Shown here: in pieces, positions 20,199-30,211 of the stretch
Position numbering within the stretch: the first letter of the stretch is position 1
Layout of the letters: each line of letters starts with the position of its first letter
Source of the DNA: Virgibacillus sp. NKC19-3
GTDB lineage: Bacteria; Bacillota; Bacilli; Bacillales; Amphibacillaceae
DNA length: 64,000 nucleotides
Assembly (NCBI RefSeq): GCF_019837165.1
Contig: NZ_JAGYHC010000001.1
Coordinates: 2,480,001 to 2,544,000 of the forward strand
Reading direction: 5' to 3'
Translations under genes and position numbers: made by a program
The notes under the pieces: generated by a model
What the model was told of the DNA's origin: nothing
The model's database searches: none
Seen by the model: only the letters and a program-made list of their open reading frames with translations

Positions 20199-20264
20199 AT
20201 TCTAGCCCATAAAGTAAATTTGGTCAAACACTTTGTATTAGATTATTTATTTTTATAAAGTGTT
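20199..20264 (-). promoter_or_regulatory. pdhA promoter with an 8-bp dyad directly upstream
   Basis: Minus strand TTGACC (20227-20222), 17 bases, TAGAAT (20204-20199). Immediately upstream an inverted repeat AACACTTT...AAAGTGTT (20227-20234 and 20257-20264) touches the -35 box and may be an operator. No known regulator recognised. Confidence 0.6.
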
Positions 20265-20333
20265 CTATGACAATGTAAGATAAGAAACCTAATCTGTTAT
20301 ACTTACACCCGTAATCTGTATTACTTCTCTCAT

Positions 20334-20372
20334 TAAAAAAGGATGAAATAATCAATCGATTATTTCATCCTT
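20334..20372 (-). terminator. Terminator of ykyA
   Basis: AAGGATGAAATAATC pairs with GATTATTTCATCCTT around a four-base loop; T run follows on the minus strand. Confidence 0.88.
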
Positions 20373-20385
20373 CACAACTACATTT

Positions 20386-21090
20386 TTATTCAGACGCTTC
20401 CTCGTTCTCCCCTTCTTCAGCAGATGTATTCTCTTCATATTCTACATCTAAACCAGCCAACTCATAAAATTCCTGTTTTAATGCATTATATTCAACGGTA
20501 TATTCATTAAATTGTTCATTCGCTTCAAGTACTTGCTGATAACCTTCGTTAACGGTGTTAATATGATCTGATAATGCCTCCTGCTCTAAATCTTCCTCTT
20601 GTAGCATGGAATATAATTCCCTTTCCAATTCGAGAGACTGGGTATACGCATCATACAAATCATTATAAGCACTATAACGATTTTCCATTATTTGATACAT
20701 TTCCTCTGCCTTTGCTTTAGTCTCTTCTTCAAGATCTTCAATCAAGCCTGAAACTTCATTAAATTCCTCTTGAGATGCATCAATACTCTCTTTTTCCAGC
20801 TCTATTTTGTCGGAACGCTGATCAACAGTATTAATTGCCTGTTGGGAATTTTCCTGAATTTGATCCAATTCATCCGCATCTAGTTCAATAATTTCCTTAT
20901 ATAATTCCTGTTCCTGTTTTTCTAAGTTGATGATTTCCTCTTGTTGCTGTTCAAATTCTTCTTCTAAAGAAACAGCTTCTTCCAAATGATTATGTAATTG
21001 TTGCTCCGCTGATTCTCCACTGCATGCAGCTAAAACTATACTTAAGCTGATCGCGAGAACAATGATTGATTTCTTTAAAGGATTACGCAT
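20386..21090 (-). CDS. ykyA: YkyA family lipoprotein with long coiled coil
   Basis: 234 residues. Signal peptide with lipobox VLAAC at about residues 19-23, then an almost wholly helical Glu/Gln-rich body (EEEFEQQQEEIINLEKQEQEL onward in pieces) typical of the YkyA cell-wall-binding lipoprotein family. Family members are surface lipoproteins of unclear role. AGGAGG precedes ATG 21090. It lies between def and pdhA exactly as in B. subtilis. Confidence 0.88.
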   Translation of the reverse strand: MRNPLKKSIIVLAISLSIVLAACSGESAEQQLHNHLEEAVSLEEEFEQQQEEIINLEKQEQELYKEIIELDADELDQIQENSQQAINTVDQRSDKIELEKESIDASQEEFNEVSGLIEDLEEETKAKAEEMYQIMENRYSAYNDLYDAYTQSLELERELYSMLQEEDLEQEALSDHINTVNEGYQQVLEANEQFNEYTVEYNALKQEFYELAGLDVEYEENTSAEEGENEEASE

Positions 21091-21256
21091 ACTGACCTCC
21101 TACTCTTTCACTCCATCATTAATATCTTTCCTAGTATAACACAAATCAGTATAAAAATAGCATCAATTTTTTAACCTATTGCAGAGAAAATTTGTGAAAT
21201 CCAAGCTATAGTTATGATAAAATAGAAATTGATGTGAGTATAAGGAGTGACAAGTC

Positions 21257-21814
21257 ATGATAACAATGAAAGATATTGTTCGCGAAGGCCACCCGTCTTT
21301 AGTGACATTGGCAGATGAGGTGGAAGTTCCCCTAAGCGATGAAAATAAGCAATTATTAAAAGATATGATTACGTTTTTGAAAAATAGCCAAGATGAAGAA
21401 ATAGCTGAAAAATATAATTTGAGGGCAGGAGTCGGATTAGCCGCTCCACAACTGGGGATTAATAAAAAACTAGCCGCCATCCACGTTGAAGATTCTAATG
21501 GTAAGCTTTACAGTTATGGATTAGTGAATCCGAAGATCATTAGTCATTCAGTGGAGAAATCCTATTTATCAAGTGGAGAAGGATGTCTCTCTGTTGATCG
21601 AAATGTCGAGGGATTCGTTCCGCGTCATGCACGTATTACTGTTAGGGCACATGATATGGACGGCAATCCCTTAAAGTTACGGTTAAAAGGATATCCTGCA
21701 ATCATTTTTCAGCATGAGATTGATCATACAAATGGCATTATGTTTTTCGATCATATTAATAAAGATCAACCATTTGCAATCCCGGATAACGCGAAACCGG
21801 TTGATACTGAATAA
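21257..21814 (+). CDS. def: Peptide deformylase
   Basis: 185 residues, class II type. Removes the formyl group from nascent proteins. All three metal-site motifs are present: [10 protein letters not shown] (about 58-67), EGCLSVD (about 111-117, Cys ligand) and HEIDHTNG (about 154-161, His ligands and catalytic Glu). AAGGAG precedes ATG 21257. The position next to ykyA and ykrA corresponds to defB/ykrB of B. subtilis. Confidence 0.95.
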   Translation: MITMKDIVREGHPSLVTLADEVEVPLSDENKQLLKDMITFLKNSQDEEIAEKYNLRAGVGLAAPQLGINKKLAAIHVEDSNGKLYSYGLVNPKIISHSVEKSYLSSGEGCLSVDRNVEGFVPRHARITVRAHDMDGNPLKLRLKGYPAIIFQHEIDHTNGIMFFDHINKDQPFAIPDNAKPVDTE

Positions 21815-21817
21815 TGA

Positions 21818-21859
21818 AGAAGAGGTTGGGATAAAAACGTTTTTACCCCAGCCTCTTCT
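21818..21859. terminator. Terminator between def and ykrA, related to the repeat family
   Basis: AGAAGAGGTTGGG and CCCAGCCTCTTCT flank a short AT-rich core. The arms match the ends of the 100-bp repeats at 50.7, 56.9 and 62.2 kb but the inner part is missing. Confidence 0.75.
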
Positions 21860-21863
21860 ATAT

Positions 21864-22637
21864 CTAGATTAATTCAAGCTTTTTTAATCCCTTTGCAATA
21901 CCGTCATTTTCAACATCATCTGTGATATAATCGGCTACTTGTTTTAATTCCAGTACCCCATTTCCCATCACAACCCCTGTTCCTATTTCCTGAGTCATTT
22001 CCATATCATTCATCGCATCACCAAAACTGTAGGAATCATCTAGATGTAAGCCACTTGCTTTGAGCAGTTTTTTTACACCTACCGCTTTTGATCCCCCACT
22101 AGGCAACACATCACAAGAGTATTCATGCCATCTGACAAATTCCAATGATGCGTGATTTTGAATAAAAGGGTGTTCTTGGTTCTCTTCACAAAATAATAAG
22201 GCTTGATATATTGTATTCCCTTTAAAGAAGTCAGTATCAACTTCTGGGTAATGAAAGTGCAGACTATCCATACTTTTCGTGATCTGAGGATGTCCGCCTT
22301 CGGATGCTCGCATATGTTTATCCCCCATAAAAATCATGGGATAATTCCTTTCCTGAGCGTTCTTATACAGCATTGCAAGCTCTTTCTGTCCTATTGGATT
22401 GTTGTAAATGGTTTCCCCTTCAAAAACAACGTATTGACCGTTAAAACTAACAAATGATTCAATTCCCAATTCCTTCCGAATATCTTCAAACATAAACGGC
22501 GCCCGGCCCGTTGCTATTGCGACATATACTCCATTTTGTTTCAATTGTTCAACGGCTTTTTTTGTAGATAAAGGAATTTTTTTATTATGATCCAAAAGCG
22601 TTCCATCAATATCAAAAAAGACAATCTTTTTATTCAT
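21864..22637 (-). CDS. ykrA: HAD superfamily (Cof-type) phosphatase
   Basis: 257 residues. HAD motif I FFDIDGTLLD (residues 7-16), motif III lysine in GGSKAVGVKKLL near 190, motif IV SFGDAMNDMEM near 216. The inserted cap is type IIB, as in Cof-type sugar or flavin phosphate phosphatases. Substrate not predictable. AGGAG before ATG 22637. Placement between def and rpoY-rnjA matches ykrA. Confidence 0.88.
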   Translation of the reverse strand: MNKKIVFFDIDGTLLDHNKKIPLSTKKAVEQLKQNGVYVAIATGRAPFMFEDIRKELGIESFVSFNGQYVVFEGETIYNNPIGQKELAMLYKNAQERNYPMIFMGDKHMRASEGGHPQITKSMDSLHFHYPEVDTDFFKGNTIYQALLFCEENQEHPFIQNHASLEFVRWHEYSCDVLPSGGSKAVGVKKLLKASGLHLDDSYSFGDAMNDMEMTQEIGTGVVMGNGVLELKQVADYITDDVENDGIAKGLKKLELI

Positions 22638-22836
22638 CCGTATTCTCCTAACATCATTTTAGTATAAGAATCATTTCTCTGTAAAAAATAGGTATAACAA
22701 TAAATTTTTCGTACAAATAAAGTATTATTATTTCAATTTCCCTCAAATCGTACTATACTATAGTTAAGAGGGATTGGATCGGTAGAACGTTTTTTGTTGC
22801 TTTTCTTAAATTTTCAGGAAGGAGATGTGTGACCAC

Positions 22837-22932
22837 ATGCTAAAACGCCTAAGAGAAAAGCTGAAGAAACGCTGGAAGGACTTTTTAGGCCAAGGACGTG
22901 TACCTACAACTTGTGAAAAAGACTACCATTGA
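22837..22932 (+). CDS. Candidate 31-residue basic peptide
   Basis: MLKRLREKLKKRWKDFLGQG and then a short tail ending CEKDYH. The N-terminal 18 residues form a strongly basic amphipathic helix. AAGGAG lies about 12 bases before ATG 22837; ATG 22825 in the same frame is too close to it. It lies between divergent ykrA and rpoY. I do not recognise the family; function unknown. Confidence 0.4.
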   Translation: MLKRLREKLKKRWKDFLGQGRVPTTCEKDYH

Positions 22933-23130
22933 TAAAACCAATCACAACAACAAGGTACCATAGAATAAATAGCCATGCTACGGAAACACATTGACGGAAA
23001 TATTTTAAATACGGAATCTTTAAATGAATAATATTCAAATAAACAGTTAACGGGAAGTTTCGTTCTCCTGAGAACAAACTAACTTTTAACCAAATAATAC
23101 AAAAGAAAATGAATTATAAGGAGAGATGAA

Positions 23131-23340
23131 ATGATTTACAAAGTATTATTTCAAGAATTACCAGATGAAGTTCCTGTTCGTGAACGTACAAAGAGTTTAT
23201 ATATAGTAGCAGAATCTGAACGTGAGGTACGTCATAAACTAAGCGATCGCAATTTAAATATCGAGTATATCCATGTATTAAATGAAGCACATCTTAATTA
23301 CGAAAAACAATCCGAGAATTTCACAACGGAGAATGTGTAA
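23131..23340 (+). CDS. rpoY: RNA polymerase epsilon subunit
   Basis: 69 residues, exactly the expected size. [20 protein letters not shown] and the [14 protein letters not shown] segment are typical of RpoY (YkzG), the small Firmicutes RNA polymerase subunit. AAGGAGAGATGAA precedes ATG 23131. It is followed after four bases by rnjA, the conserved pair. Confidence 0.95.
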   Translation: MIYKVLFQELPDEVPVRERTKSLYIVAESEREVRHKLSDRNLNIEYIHVLNEAHLNYEKQSENFTTENV

Positions 23341-23344
23341 ATAA

Positions 23345-25012
23345 ATGAAGTTTGTGAAAAATGATCAAACAGCTGTTTTTGCGCTAGGTGGACTAGGTGA
23401 AATAGGAAAAAACACGTATGCCGTACAATTTCAGGATGAAATCATTTTAATCGATGCAGGTATGAAATTTCCTGAAGATGAGTTACTCGGCATTGACTAT
23501 GTCATCCCGGACTATAGCTATCTAGTACAAAACCAGGATAAACTAAAAGGATTATTCATCACGCATGGACATGAAGATCACATCGGGGGTATCCCATACC
23601 TCTTACGTGAAATTAATGTGCCCATTTATGCTGGAAAACTCGCGCTCGGTTTAATAAGAAATAAATTGGATGAACATGGATTATTAAGAAATGCTAAATT
23701 AAACACCATTCAAGAAGATGATGTTATTAAATTCCGTAAAACTTCCGTCAGTTTTTTCCGTACAACACACAGTATTCCCGATTCCTATGGTATCGTTGTT
23801 AAAACACCTCCTGGAAATATTGTTCACACAGGTGATTTTAAATTTGATTTCACCCCGGTTGGTGAACCAGCTAATCTGACAAAAATGGCTGAAATAGGCA
23901 AAGAAGGCGTACTTTGCTTACTTTCAGATAGTACAAACAGTGAAATACCTGGTTTCACCATGTCCGAAAGAGTAGTTGGGGACAATATTGATGAAATTTT
24001 TGGCAGTGTTGATGGCAGGTTAATTTTTGCAACGTTTGCTTCCAATATTTATCGGCTTCAACAGGTGATTGATGCCGCTGTGAAGTATAATCGCAAAGTA
24101 GCGGTATTTGGTCGCAGCATGGAATCAGCAATCAATCTTGGCCAGGAGTTGGGTTACATTCAAGCTCCAAAGGATACATTTATTGAGCCAAATCAGATTA
24201 ACCGTCTCCCTGCTCAAGAAGTAACCATTCTATGTACAGGATCCCAAGGTGAGCCAATGGCAGCTCTTTCCCGTATTGCAAACGGAACGCACAGACAGAT
24301 ACAAATGATACCTGGTGACACCGTTGTATTTTCTTCATCACCAATCCCTGGAAATACGGTTAGTGTTGGTAGGACCATTAATAAATTGTATCGCGCTGGC
24401 GCAGAAGTTATTCATGGACCCTTAAGTAATGTTCACACATCGGGACATGGAACGCAAGAAGATCAAAAACTAATGCTGCGTCTTATGCAACCGAAGTACT
24501 TCATGCCAATTCATGGAGAATACAGAATGCTAAAAGAACATATAAAACTTTCAGATGCATGCGGTATTGATCCAACCCATTCATTTGTTATGGATAATGG
24601 TGATGTACTGGCACTAGGTAAAGACAACGCATTAATAGCAGGGAAAATTCCTTCCGGATCGATATTTGTTGACGGTAGCGGCATTGGTGATATTGGAAAT
24701 ATTGTTCTTCGTGATCGACGTATTTTATCTGAAGAAGGATTGGTTATTGTTGTTGTCAGCATCAATATGAAAGAATTTAAAATTGCTTCAGGTCCGGATA
24801 TAATCTCACGTGGATTTGTGTATATGCGTGAATCAGAAGACTTGATAAATGAAGCGCAGAAAAAGGTTTCTGCTCACTTGGAAAAAGTGATGGAAAGAAG
24901 AACAACCCAGTGGTCAGAAATTAAAAATGAAATAACCGACACAATAGCACCATTTCTGCATGATAAAACAAAACGCAGGCCGATGGTACTGCCAATCATT
25001 ATGGAGATCTAA
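23345..25012 (+). CDS. rnjA: Ribonuclease J1
   Basis: 555 residues, full length. Metallo-beta-lactamase fold with [10 protein letters not shown] (about residues 73-82), HTGDFKFD near 160, the beta-CASP region ([12 protein letters not shown] near 298) and the C-terminal [15 protein letters not shown] 5'-3' exo- and endoribonuclease central to mRNA decay and rRNA processing. The ribosome site GGAG lies in the end of rpoY, so the two are likely coupled. Confidence 0.97.
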   Translation: MKFVKNDQTAVFALGGLGEIGKNTYAVQFQDEIILIDAGMKFPEDELLGIDYVIPDYSYLVQNQDKLKGLFITHGHEDHIGGIPYLLREINVPIYAGKLALGLIRNKLDEHGLLRNAKLNTIQEDDVIKFRKTSVSFFRTTHSIPDSYGIVVKTPPGNIVHTGDFKFDFTPVGEPANLTKMAEIGKEGVLCLLSDSTNSEIPGFTMSERVVGDNIDEIFGSVDGRLIFATFASNIYRLQQVIDAAVKYNRKVAVFGRSMESAINLGQELGYIQAPKDTFIEPNQINRLPAQEVTILCTGSQGEPMAALSRIANGTHRQIQMIPGDTVVFSSSPIPGNTVSVGRTINKLYRAGAEVIHGPLSNVHTSGHGTQEDQKLMLRLMQPKYFMPIHGEYRMLKEHIKLSDACGIDPTHSFVMDNGDVLALGKDNALIAGKIPSGSIFVDGSGIGDIGNIVLRDRRILSEEGLVIVVVSINMKEFKIASGPDIISRGFVYMRESEDLINEAQKKVSAHLEKVMERRTTQWSEIKNEITDTIAPFLHDKTKRRPMVLPIIMEI

Positions 25013-25057
25013 AAAAAGACATTGCTGGTAAAATAAATACCAGCAATGTCTTTTTTT
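25011..25057 (+). terminator. Terminator of rpoY-rnjA
   Basis: AAAGACATTGCTGGTA pairs with TACCAGCAATGTCTTT; T run follows. Confidence 0.9.
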
Positions 25058-25113
25058 GTCGCAAAAGAAATAAACTTGGACGTAGTTGTGCCATTCTTTT
25101 TCCAAACATTGGT

Positions 25114-25138
25114 TGAGCGTAGGATACCGCTACGCTCA
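25114..25138. other. 9-bp hairpin between rnjA and ktrC
   Basis: TGAGCGTAG and CTACGCTCA around a seven-base loop, no T run. It lies in a 186-base intergenic stretch that has an open frame but no convincing gene. Confidence 0.4.
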
Positions 25139-25243
25139 CAACTATCATTAGAACGAGAGCCTTCTCATAAAGTTACTTTCACTACGCCACAGTATTATAT
25201 CAACCACGAAGTTTTAAAGCTACAATGGCTTAAGAAAAGCGCC

Positions 25244-25909
25244 TTAATTATCGATGACAAGGTGTTTCTCAAATCGGGAGATGTCCTTATCTGAACCTAT
25301 GACAATAAGAATATCATCATTCTTCAATACCTCATCAGCACGTGGAGACACATTAATTTCCTCCCCTTGTCTGATTGCTACTATATTACATCCATAATTT
25401 GCCCGAATATTAAGATCGACTAGTGTTTTTCCAGCCATCTTCTTGCCTGCTTTCACTTCCACAATACTATGTTCATCCGATAATTCGATATAGTCCATAA
25501 TATTATTGGAGAATATATGATGGGCGATACGCTTTCCCATATCCCGTTCAGGATGTACGACCTCATCAATTCCGAGTTTATTTAAAATCTTTTCATGATA
25601 ATCGTTTTGGGCTTTTACTGTTATTCTTTTTATATCTAAATCCGTTAATATGACTGCAGTTAAAATACTTGCTTGAATATTCTCACCAATCGCTACAATG
25701 ACATGATCAATATTTTTAATACCAATTTCTTTCAACATAGCTTCATCCGTTGAATCAGCAATAACTGCGTGTGATGCTATATTTTTAAATTCATTCACTT
25801 TCTCTTCATCATTATCAATCGCTAGTACTTGCATGCCTTCCCTGCTTAATTCCTGACAGATACTACCACCAAATCGACCTAAGCCAATAACCGCAAAATC
25901 CTGTTTCAT
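25244..25909 (-). CDS. ktrC: Ktr potassium uptake regulator KtrC (RCK protein)
   Basis: 221 residues: an RCK_N Rossmann domain (residues 1-120, MKQDFAVIGLGRFGGSICQE) and an RCK_C domain (about 135-220). It forms the octameric ring that gates KtrB/KtrD. In B. subtilis KtrC binds ATP/ADP on RCK_N and c-di-AMP on RCK_C. Start ATG 25909 has GGAGGAGAACGTT upstream; an in-frame codon at 25927 lies ahead of the ribosome site. Its likely membrane partner is the gene at 37993-39357. Confidence 0.92.
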   Translation of the reverse strand: MKQDFAVIGLGRFGGSICQELSREGMQVLAIDNDEEKVNEFKNIASHAVIADSTDEAMLKEIGIKNIDHVIVAIGENIQASILTAVILTDLDIKRITVKAQNDYHEKILNKLGIDEVVHPERDMGKRIAHHIFSNNIMDYIELSDEHSIVEVKAGKKMAGKTLVDLNIRANYGCNIVAIRQGEEINVSPRADEVLKNDDILIVIGSDKDISRFEKHLVIDN

Positions 25910-25992
25910 AACGTTCTCCTCCATCAAATTTACAAACTATGTTTATCATACATGAGAGAATGAAAAAAGAGCAACCACGAAAGTTGCTTCTT

Positions 25993-27822
25993 TTATATGG
26001 CATCAAGCATTTGAAATTGTGATCGGATTAAACCAAAGTATTCTCCTCGTTGCTTCATTAATTCCGCATGATTACCACTTTCCAGAACTTGGCCGTTTTC
26101 CAATACATAAATATTATCTGATTCTCTTATGGTTGACAGACGGTGTGCAATTATAATCGCCGTTCTCCCTTTTAAGAGCTTCGCTAAAGCTGCTTGAATT
26201 TTCACTTCCGTTTCCGTATCAATACTTGCTGTCGCTTCATCCAATATCAGGATACTAGGATCAGCAAGCAATGCTCTAGCAAAGGACAGTAATTGACGCT
26301 CCCCGGCTGATAATACATTTCCCCTCTCTTCCACTTCCGTTTCATATCCAGCCGCAAGTCGCTGAATAAAATCGTCGGCTCCAACGACAATCGCAGCATC
26401 CACCACTTCCTGGTCTGTAGCGTCCGGTCTACCGAATCGGATGTTTTCCATAATCGTTCCGGAGAAAATAAATGTATCCTGCAGGACGACACTGATCTTT
26501 TGTCGGAGACTGTCTACTTTCACATCCCTTAAGTCATATCCATCAACTTTCACAGAACCTTTCGTTGGATCATAAAAGCGGCTGATTAAATTTGCTATGG
26601 TGGACTTCCCACTACCGGTATGTCCAACAAGGGCAATCGTTTGGCCTTGCTGAATATCCAGGGAAATTTCATGCAAGGCAACACGATCCGCATCATAAGA
26701 AAATTCCACATGATCAAATTCAATATGACCTTTCATATCTGTAAATGTATATGCATTTTCTTTCTCTTCTACATTTGGCTGTTCATCCAAAAATTCAAAT
26801 ATACGCTCAGATGAAGCCATCGCCATCAATAACTGATTGTACATTTGACCAAGCCTGGAAATCGGCTCCCAGAACATACCAAGAAAGAAAGCAAAAGTTA
26901 CAAATGTACCTACTTGAATGGAACCACTTAAAATCAAATAGGCTCCATACGCAATAAGAATAATCGTCCCTATGGCATTACATATCTCCACAAGCGGGCC
27001 AAACATGGCACTTTTCTTTGTTGCTATTCGGAATCGTTGAAAGTAATCTTCATTGATCCCATTAAAAAATTCAGCATTTTCCTTTTCCTGCGAAAAGGAT
27101 TGTGTAATACGTATACCCTGAATGCCTTCATTCAAATGTGAGTTTAACCTGGATTGTTGGATACGAACTTCCTGCCACGAACGCCGTATCGTTCTTCTTA
27201 ATTTTGTAGAAATAAAAAACATAAGCGGCAATACAATTAAAACTGCCAAAGCAAGTTCCGGGCTTAATACAAATAAGACAACCATAATCCCTGTAAGCAT
27301 CACCGTATCCATCAGTAAATTGATGATCCCATTCGTAAAAAGCTCTTGCAATGAATTAATATCATTCATAATCCGAACTAAAATGGATCCAGCTGAACGT
27401 GAATCGAAAAAACGATGTGACAGCCGCTGTACATGTGAAAACAAATGCTGCCGCAAATCGTAAATAACATTCTGTCCCAATAGATTTACCCATTTTATAC
27501 GAAATGTATTTCCCACATAACTTAGTAAATATAAAATTCCTATCCCCAGAACAAGAAAAGCAAGTAGACCTAAATCCTCATTAAAAATAACAATATCGAT
27601 GGCAACTTTCCCAATAAGAATAGGTACGATTAAACGCACAGCGGTGGATATTAGCATAGCAATCACCGCACCGGGAAGATAGGTTTTTGAATAAGGTTTT
27701 AAATAGTTAAGCAAGCGCACCATTTGTTTCCAATTAAATGGCTTTTCGATTGCCTGATCTACTGTATAATGGAACCTGTGAAGATGGCGGTTTTTTTCCT
27801 GCTTTGTTGCTTCATGCCCCAT
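25993..27822 (-). CDS. ABC exporter half-transporter, catalytic-site subunit
   Basis: 609 residues: a six-segment membrane domain (about 40-330) and an ABC ATPase (about 365-609). Walker A GHTGSGKST, signature LSAGERQLLSF (LSAGE instead of LSGGQ), Walker B LILDEATASID with the catalytic Glu, and the switch AHRLSTI. GGAGGG before ATG 27822. It is 20 bases downstream of another half-transporter, so the two form a heterodimeric exporter of the YfiBC/BmrCD type. Multidrug or lipid export is possible; the substrate is not visible. Confidence 0.9.
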   Translation of the reverse strand: MGHEATKQEKNRHLHRFHYTVDQAIEKPFNWKQMVRLLNYLKPYSKTYLPGAVIAMLISTAVRLIVPILIGKVAIDIVIFNEDLGLLAFLVLGIGILYLLSYVGNTFRIKWVNLLGQNVIYDLRQHLFSHVQRLSHRFFDSRSAGSILVRIMNDINSLQELFTNGIINLLMDTVMLTGIMVVLFVLSPELALAVLIVLPLMFFISTKLRRTIRRSWQEVRIQQSRLNSHLNEGIQGIRITQSFSQEKENAEFFNGINEDYFQRFRIATKKSAMFGPLVEICNAIGTIILIAYGAYLILSGSIQVGTFVTFAFFLGMFWEPISRLGQMYNQLLMAMASSERIFEFLDEQPNVEEKENAYTFTDMKGHIEFDHVEFSYDADRVALHEISLDIQQGQTIALVGHTGSGKSTIANLISRFYDPTKGSVKVDGYDLRDVKVDSLRQKISVVLQDTFIFSGTIMENIRFGRPDATDQEVVDAAIVVGADDFIQRLAAGYETEVEERGNVLSAGERQLLSFARALLADPSILILDEATASIDTETEVKIQAALAKLLKGRTAIIIAHRLSTIRESDNIYVLENGQVLESGNHAELMKQRGEYFGLIRSQFQMLDAI

Positions 27823-27842
27823 ATATATCCCTCCATACCTTA

Positions 27843-29591
27843 TTAATTGGCTCTATCCATAATAGCTTCGCGGTCTTGATATTGAATATTATATATTCGC
27901 ATGTAGGGTCCATTATTTTGCAATAATTCCGCGTGAGTCCCCCGTTCTGCTACTTCTCCTTCATCTAACACCAGGATTTCATCAGCATGTTTTAATGAAG
28001 AAATACGGTGAGCAATAATAAAAGATGTTCTGTCTTTCATAACTTCTTTTAACGCTTTTTGAATGGCGAATTCGGTTTCCATATCTACAGCTGAAGTCGC
28101 ATCATCCAATATCAAAATGCTTGGATTAATACAAATGGCTCTGGCAATAGCGATCCGCTGTTTTTGTCCTCCGGATAGTCCCATCCCCCGTTCTCCCAGC
28201 ATGGTGTCATATCCGTCAGGCATCTCCATAATAAAATCATGGGCCTGCGCTCTTTTTGCTGCATCGATAATATTTTCCTCTGACATATCCGAATTTCCAT
28301 ATCTTATATTTTCCCGAATGGATGTGGAAAATAAGAATGGTTCCTGCAGAACAAATCCGATATGTTTTCGTAACGTTGTTAATTTATAATCTGAGACAGG
28401 TATTCCATCAACAAGGACTTCTCCTTTGTCCGCTTCATAAAAACGAGTGATTAACTGTGTAATACTAGTTTTCCCGGAACCTGTAGCACCGATTAAACCA
28501 ACAACTTTTCCAGAAGGTGCGTCAAAACTAATATCCTTTAATGCCGCATCATCATCCGTTGTGTATGTCAATGTCACATTTTTAAATGTCACATGACCTT
28601 CTATTGCTCGGTCTGCAGCATTGCTCTTTTCCATAATATCCTCTCTTGCATCCAAAATTTCAAGTAGTCGCTCCCCGGAAGCTTTCGCCTGTGAAAATTG
28701 ATTTATAATAAAGCCAAGGTTCATAAGTGGATTCATCATATACCAAACCAAACTAAAAAATGCAACTAACTCCCCTAATGCGAGATTTCCATAGATGACA
28801 AGATAGCCTCCAAATGCAAGTAAAGCAACCACACAAATATTTCCGATAAACTCCATTAATGGGAAATATTTAGCCCAGATTCCGGATGTCGTTAGATAAT
28901 TTTGCCGATAATTTTGGTTACTGTCTGAAAACCTGTCAATCTCAAAACCTTCTCTTGATAATGACTTTACCGTGTTCATGCCACTAATATTTTCCTGCAC
29001 CCGGGTATTTAGTCTTCCGAAAGATTTCCTTATTGATCGAAAAGCCGGATGCACACGCCTGTCAAATCGATATACAACAATAATTAGAAAAGGCATCGCA
29101 GCCATTGTCACAAGGGTTAGAGGAATAGAATAAAAAGACATAACGACCAGGCTGCTTACAAACAACAATGCCGCTTGTATTAGATCAGCAAATCCGAATG
29201 ACAGAAAGTTACGGAACATTTCCACGTCTGCTGTTAAACGTGACATTAAATCACCGGTTTTCGCATTGTCATAATACTTAAATGATAAGATTTGTAGCTT
29301 TCCATACAAGGCTTCACGCAACTTATACACTGCTGTAATTCCAAACAGATCTCCTAAATATTGAAAGGAAAAAGAAGAAACAGCTTTAATTGCCATTAAC
29401 ATCAAAAATATAACTGAAATATACGGTATCAAATGATATTGATCAGCTAATACAACATTATCAATCGTTTGCTGTAAGACGATGGGATATACGACTGTAA
29501 TAGCGGTTACAAAAAGTAAAAAGAATATAGACCAAAAGAAATATCGTATAAATGGCAGGTAAAATCCCTTTAGCCTTTTTAATATATTCAT
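27843..29591 (-). CDS. ABC exporter half-transporter with degenerate catalytic site
   Basis: 582 residues from ATG 29591 (GGGGAGGG upstream); an in-frame codon at 29660 would add an unlikely 23 residues. Membrane domain (about 20-310) and ABC ATPase (about 345-580). Walker A GATGSGKTS, signature LSGGQKQRIAIAR, Walker B LILDDATSAVD: the catalytic Glu is replaced by Asp, as in the degenerate half of heterodimeric exporters. First gene of the exporter pair. Confidence 0.9.
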   Translation of the reverse strand: MNILKRLKGFYLPFIRYFFWSIFFLLFVTAITVVYPIVLQQTIDNVVLADQYHLIPYISVIFLMLMAIKAVSSFSFQYLGDLFGITAVYKLREALYGKLQILSFKYYDNAKTGDLMSRLTADVEMFRNFLSFGFADLIQAALLFVSSLVVMSFYSIPLTLVTMAAMPFLIIVVYRFDRRVHPAFRSIRKSFGRLNTRVQENISGMNTVKSLSREGFEIDRFSDSNQNYRQNYLTTSGIWAKYFPLMEFIGNICVVALLAFGGYLVIYGNLALGELVAFFSLVWYMMNPLMNLGFIINQFSQAKASGERLLEILDAREDIMEKSNAADRAIEGHVTFKNVTLTYTTDDDAALKDISFDAPSGKVVGLIGATGSGKTSITQLITRFYEADKGEVLVDGIPVSDYKLTTLRKHIGFVLQEPFLFSTSIRENIRYGNSDMSEENIIDAAKRAQAHDFIMEMPDGYDTMLGERGMGLSGGQKQRIAIARAICINPSILILDDATSAVDMETEFAIQKALKEVMKDRTSFIIAHRISSLKHADEILVLDEGEVAERGTHAELLQNNGPYMRIYNIQYQDREAIMDRAN

Positions 29592-29708
29592 CACATTCCC
29601 TCCCCAAATGAGTATTTCAGCACAATTACTAATATAAAGGTTTTGGACATAAATATCCACTTTTTTTCATTAAATTTTTTAAACTTTTTTATTGTTCATA
29701 TTTAAAAG

Positions 29709-29745
29709 AGAAAAAAATACACTCAGCTGATTTATGAGTGTATTC
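29709..29745 (-). terminator. Terminator of the thioredoxin-fold gene
   Basis: AATACACTCA / TGAGTGTATT around a nine-base loop, followed on the minus strand by TTTTTTT. Confidence 0.88.
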
Positions 29746-29758
29746 GTAAAAGGTTTTT

Positions 29759-30211
29759 TCAAATTGTACGATCCAGAACCCGATTTATTCGTTTTCGCAA
29801 TATGTTTATACCGCCACTATTACCGCTTTGATAATATCTTAGTTTTCCTTCATGATCAAACAAATAATATGCAGGAACATATCTAACGCGAAAAGCATTT
29901 GTTAATGCATATTCATTGTCTACAATTATGGGCTGGGAAATCCCTTGTTCGTTGGCAACACCTTGTATTTGATCAAGATTAATATCTTCTTCGGAACGTG
30001 GCATATGAACTGCTATTATATTCAAGGTATCACTATAAGTATCTCTAAATATATTCACGTTAGACATATCTCTTTTACATGAATCACAACTAACAGACCA
30101 AAAATGAATTAATGTAGGTTTCCTTCCGATTATATCTTTTCTTTCCAGTTGTTTGCTATTCAACCATGCCGTTGCCCCGTCTAATTCAGGCATTTGATCC
30201 CTTAATTTCAT
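29759..30211 (-). CDS. Thioredoxin-fold (TlpA/ResA-like) protein without signal peptide
   Basis: 150 residues. HFWSVSCDSCKRDM gives the redox motif CxxC (CDSC), followed by the cis-Pro region YVPAYYLFD. The start at ATG 30211 (AAGGTGGG upstream) gives no signal peptide or membrane anchor, unlike ResA or StoA, so it should be cytosolic. Partners unknown; it lies alone between the ABC exporter and darB. Confidence 0.8.
   Translation of the reverse strand: MKLRDQMPELDGATAWLNSKQLERKDIIGRKPTLIHFWSVSCDSCKRDMSNVNIFRDTYSDTLNIIAVHMPRSEEDINLDQIQGVANEQGISQPIIVDNEYALTNAFRVRYVPAYYLFDHEGKLRYYQSGNSGGINILRKRINRVLDRTI

Noticed and set aside
23060-23085. GTTCTCCTGAGAAC palindrome before rpoY as a LexA box
   Set aside because: Does not match the Bacillus LexA consensus CGAACNNNNGTTCG; likely a local dyad only.
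25046-25294. 82-codon open frame between rnjA and ktrC on plus
   Set aside because: It runs through the rnjA terminator and antisense into the ktrC end, has no ribosome site and its composition does not look like a protein family.
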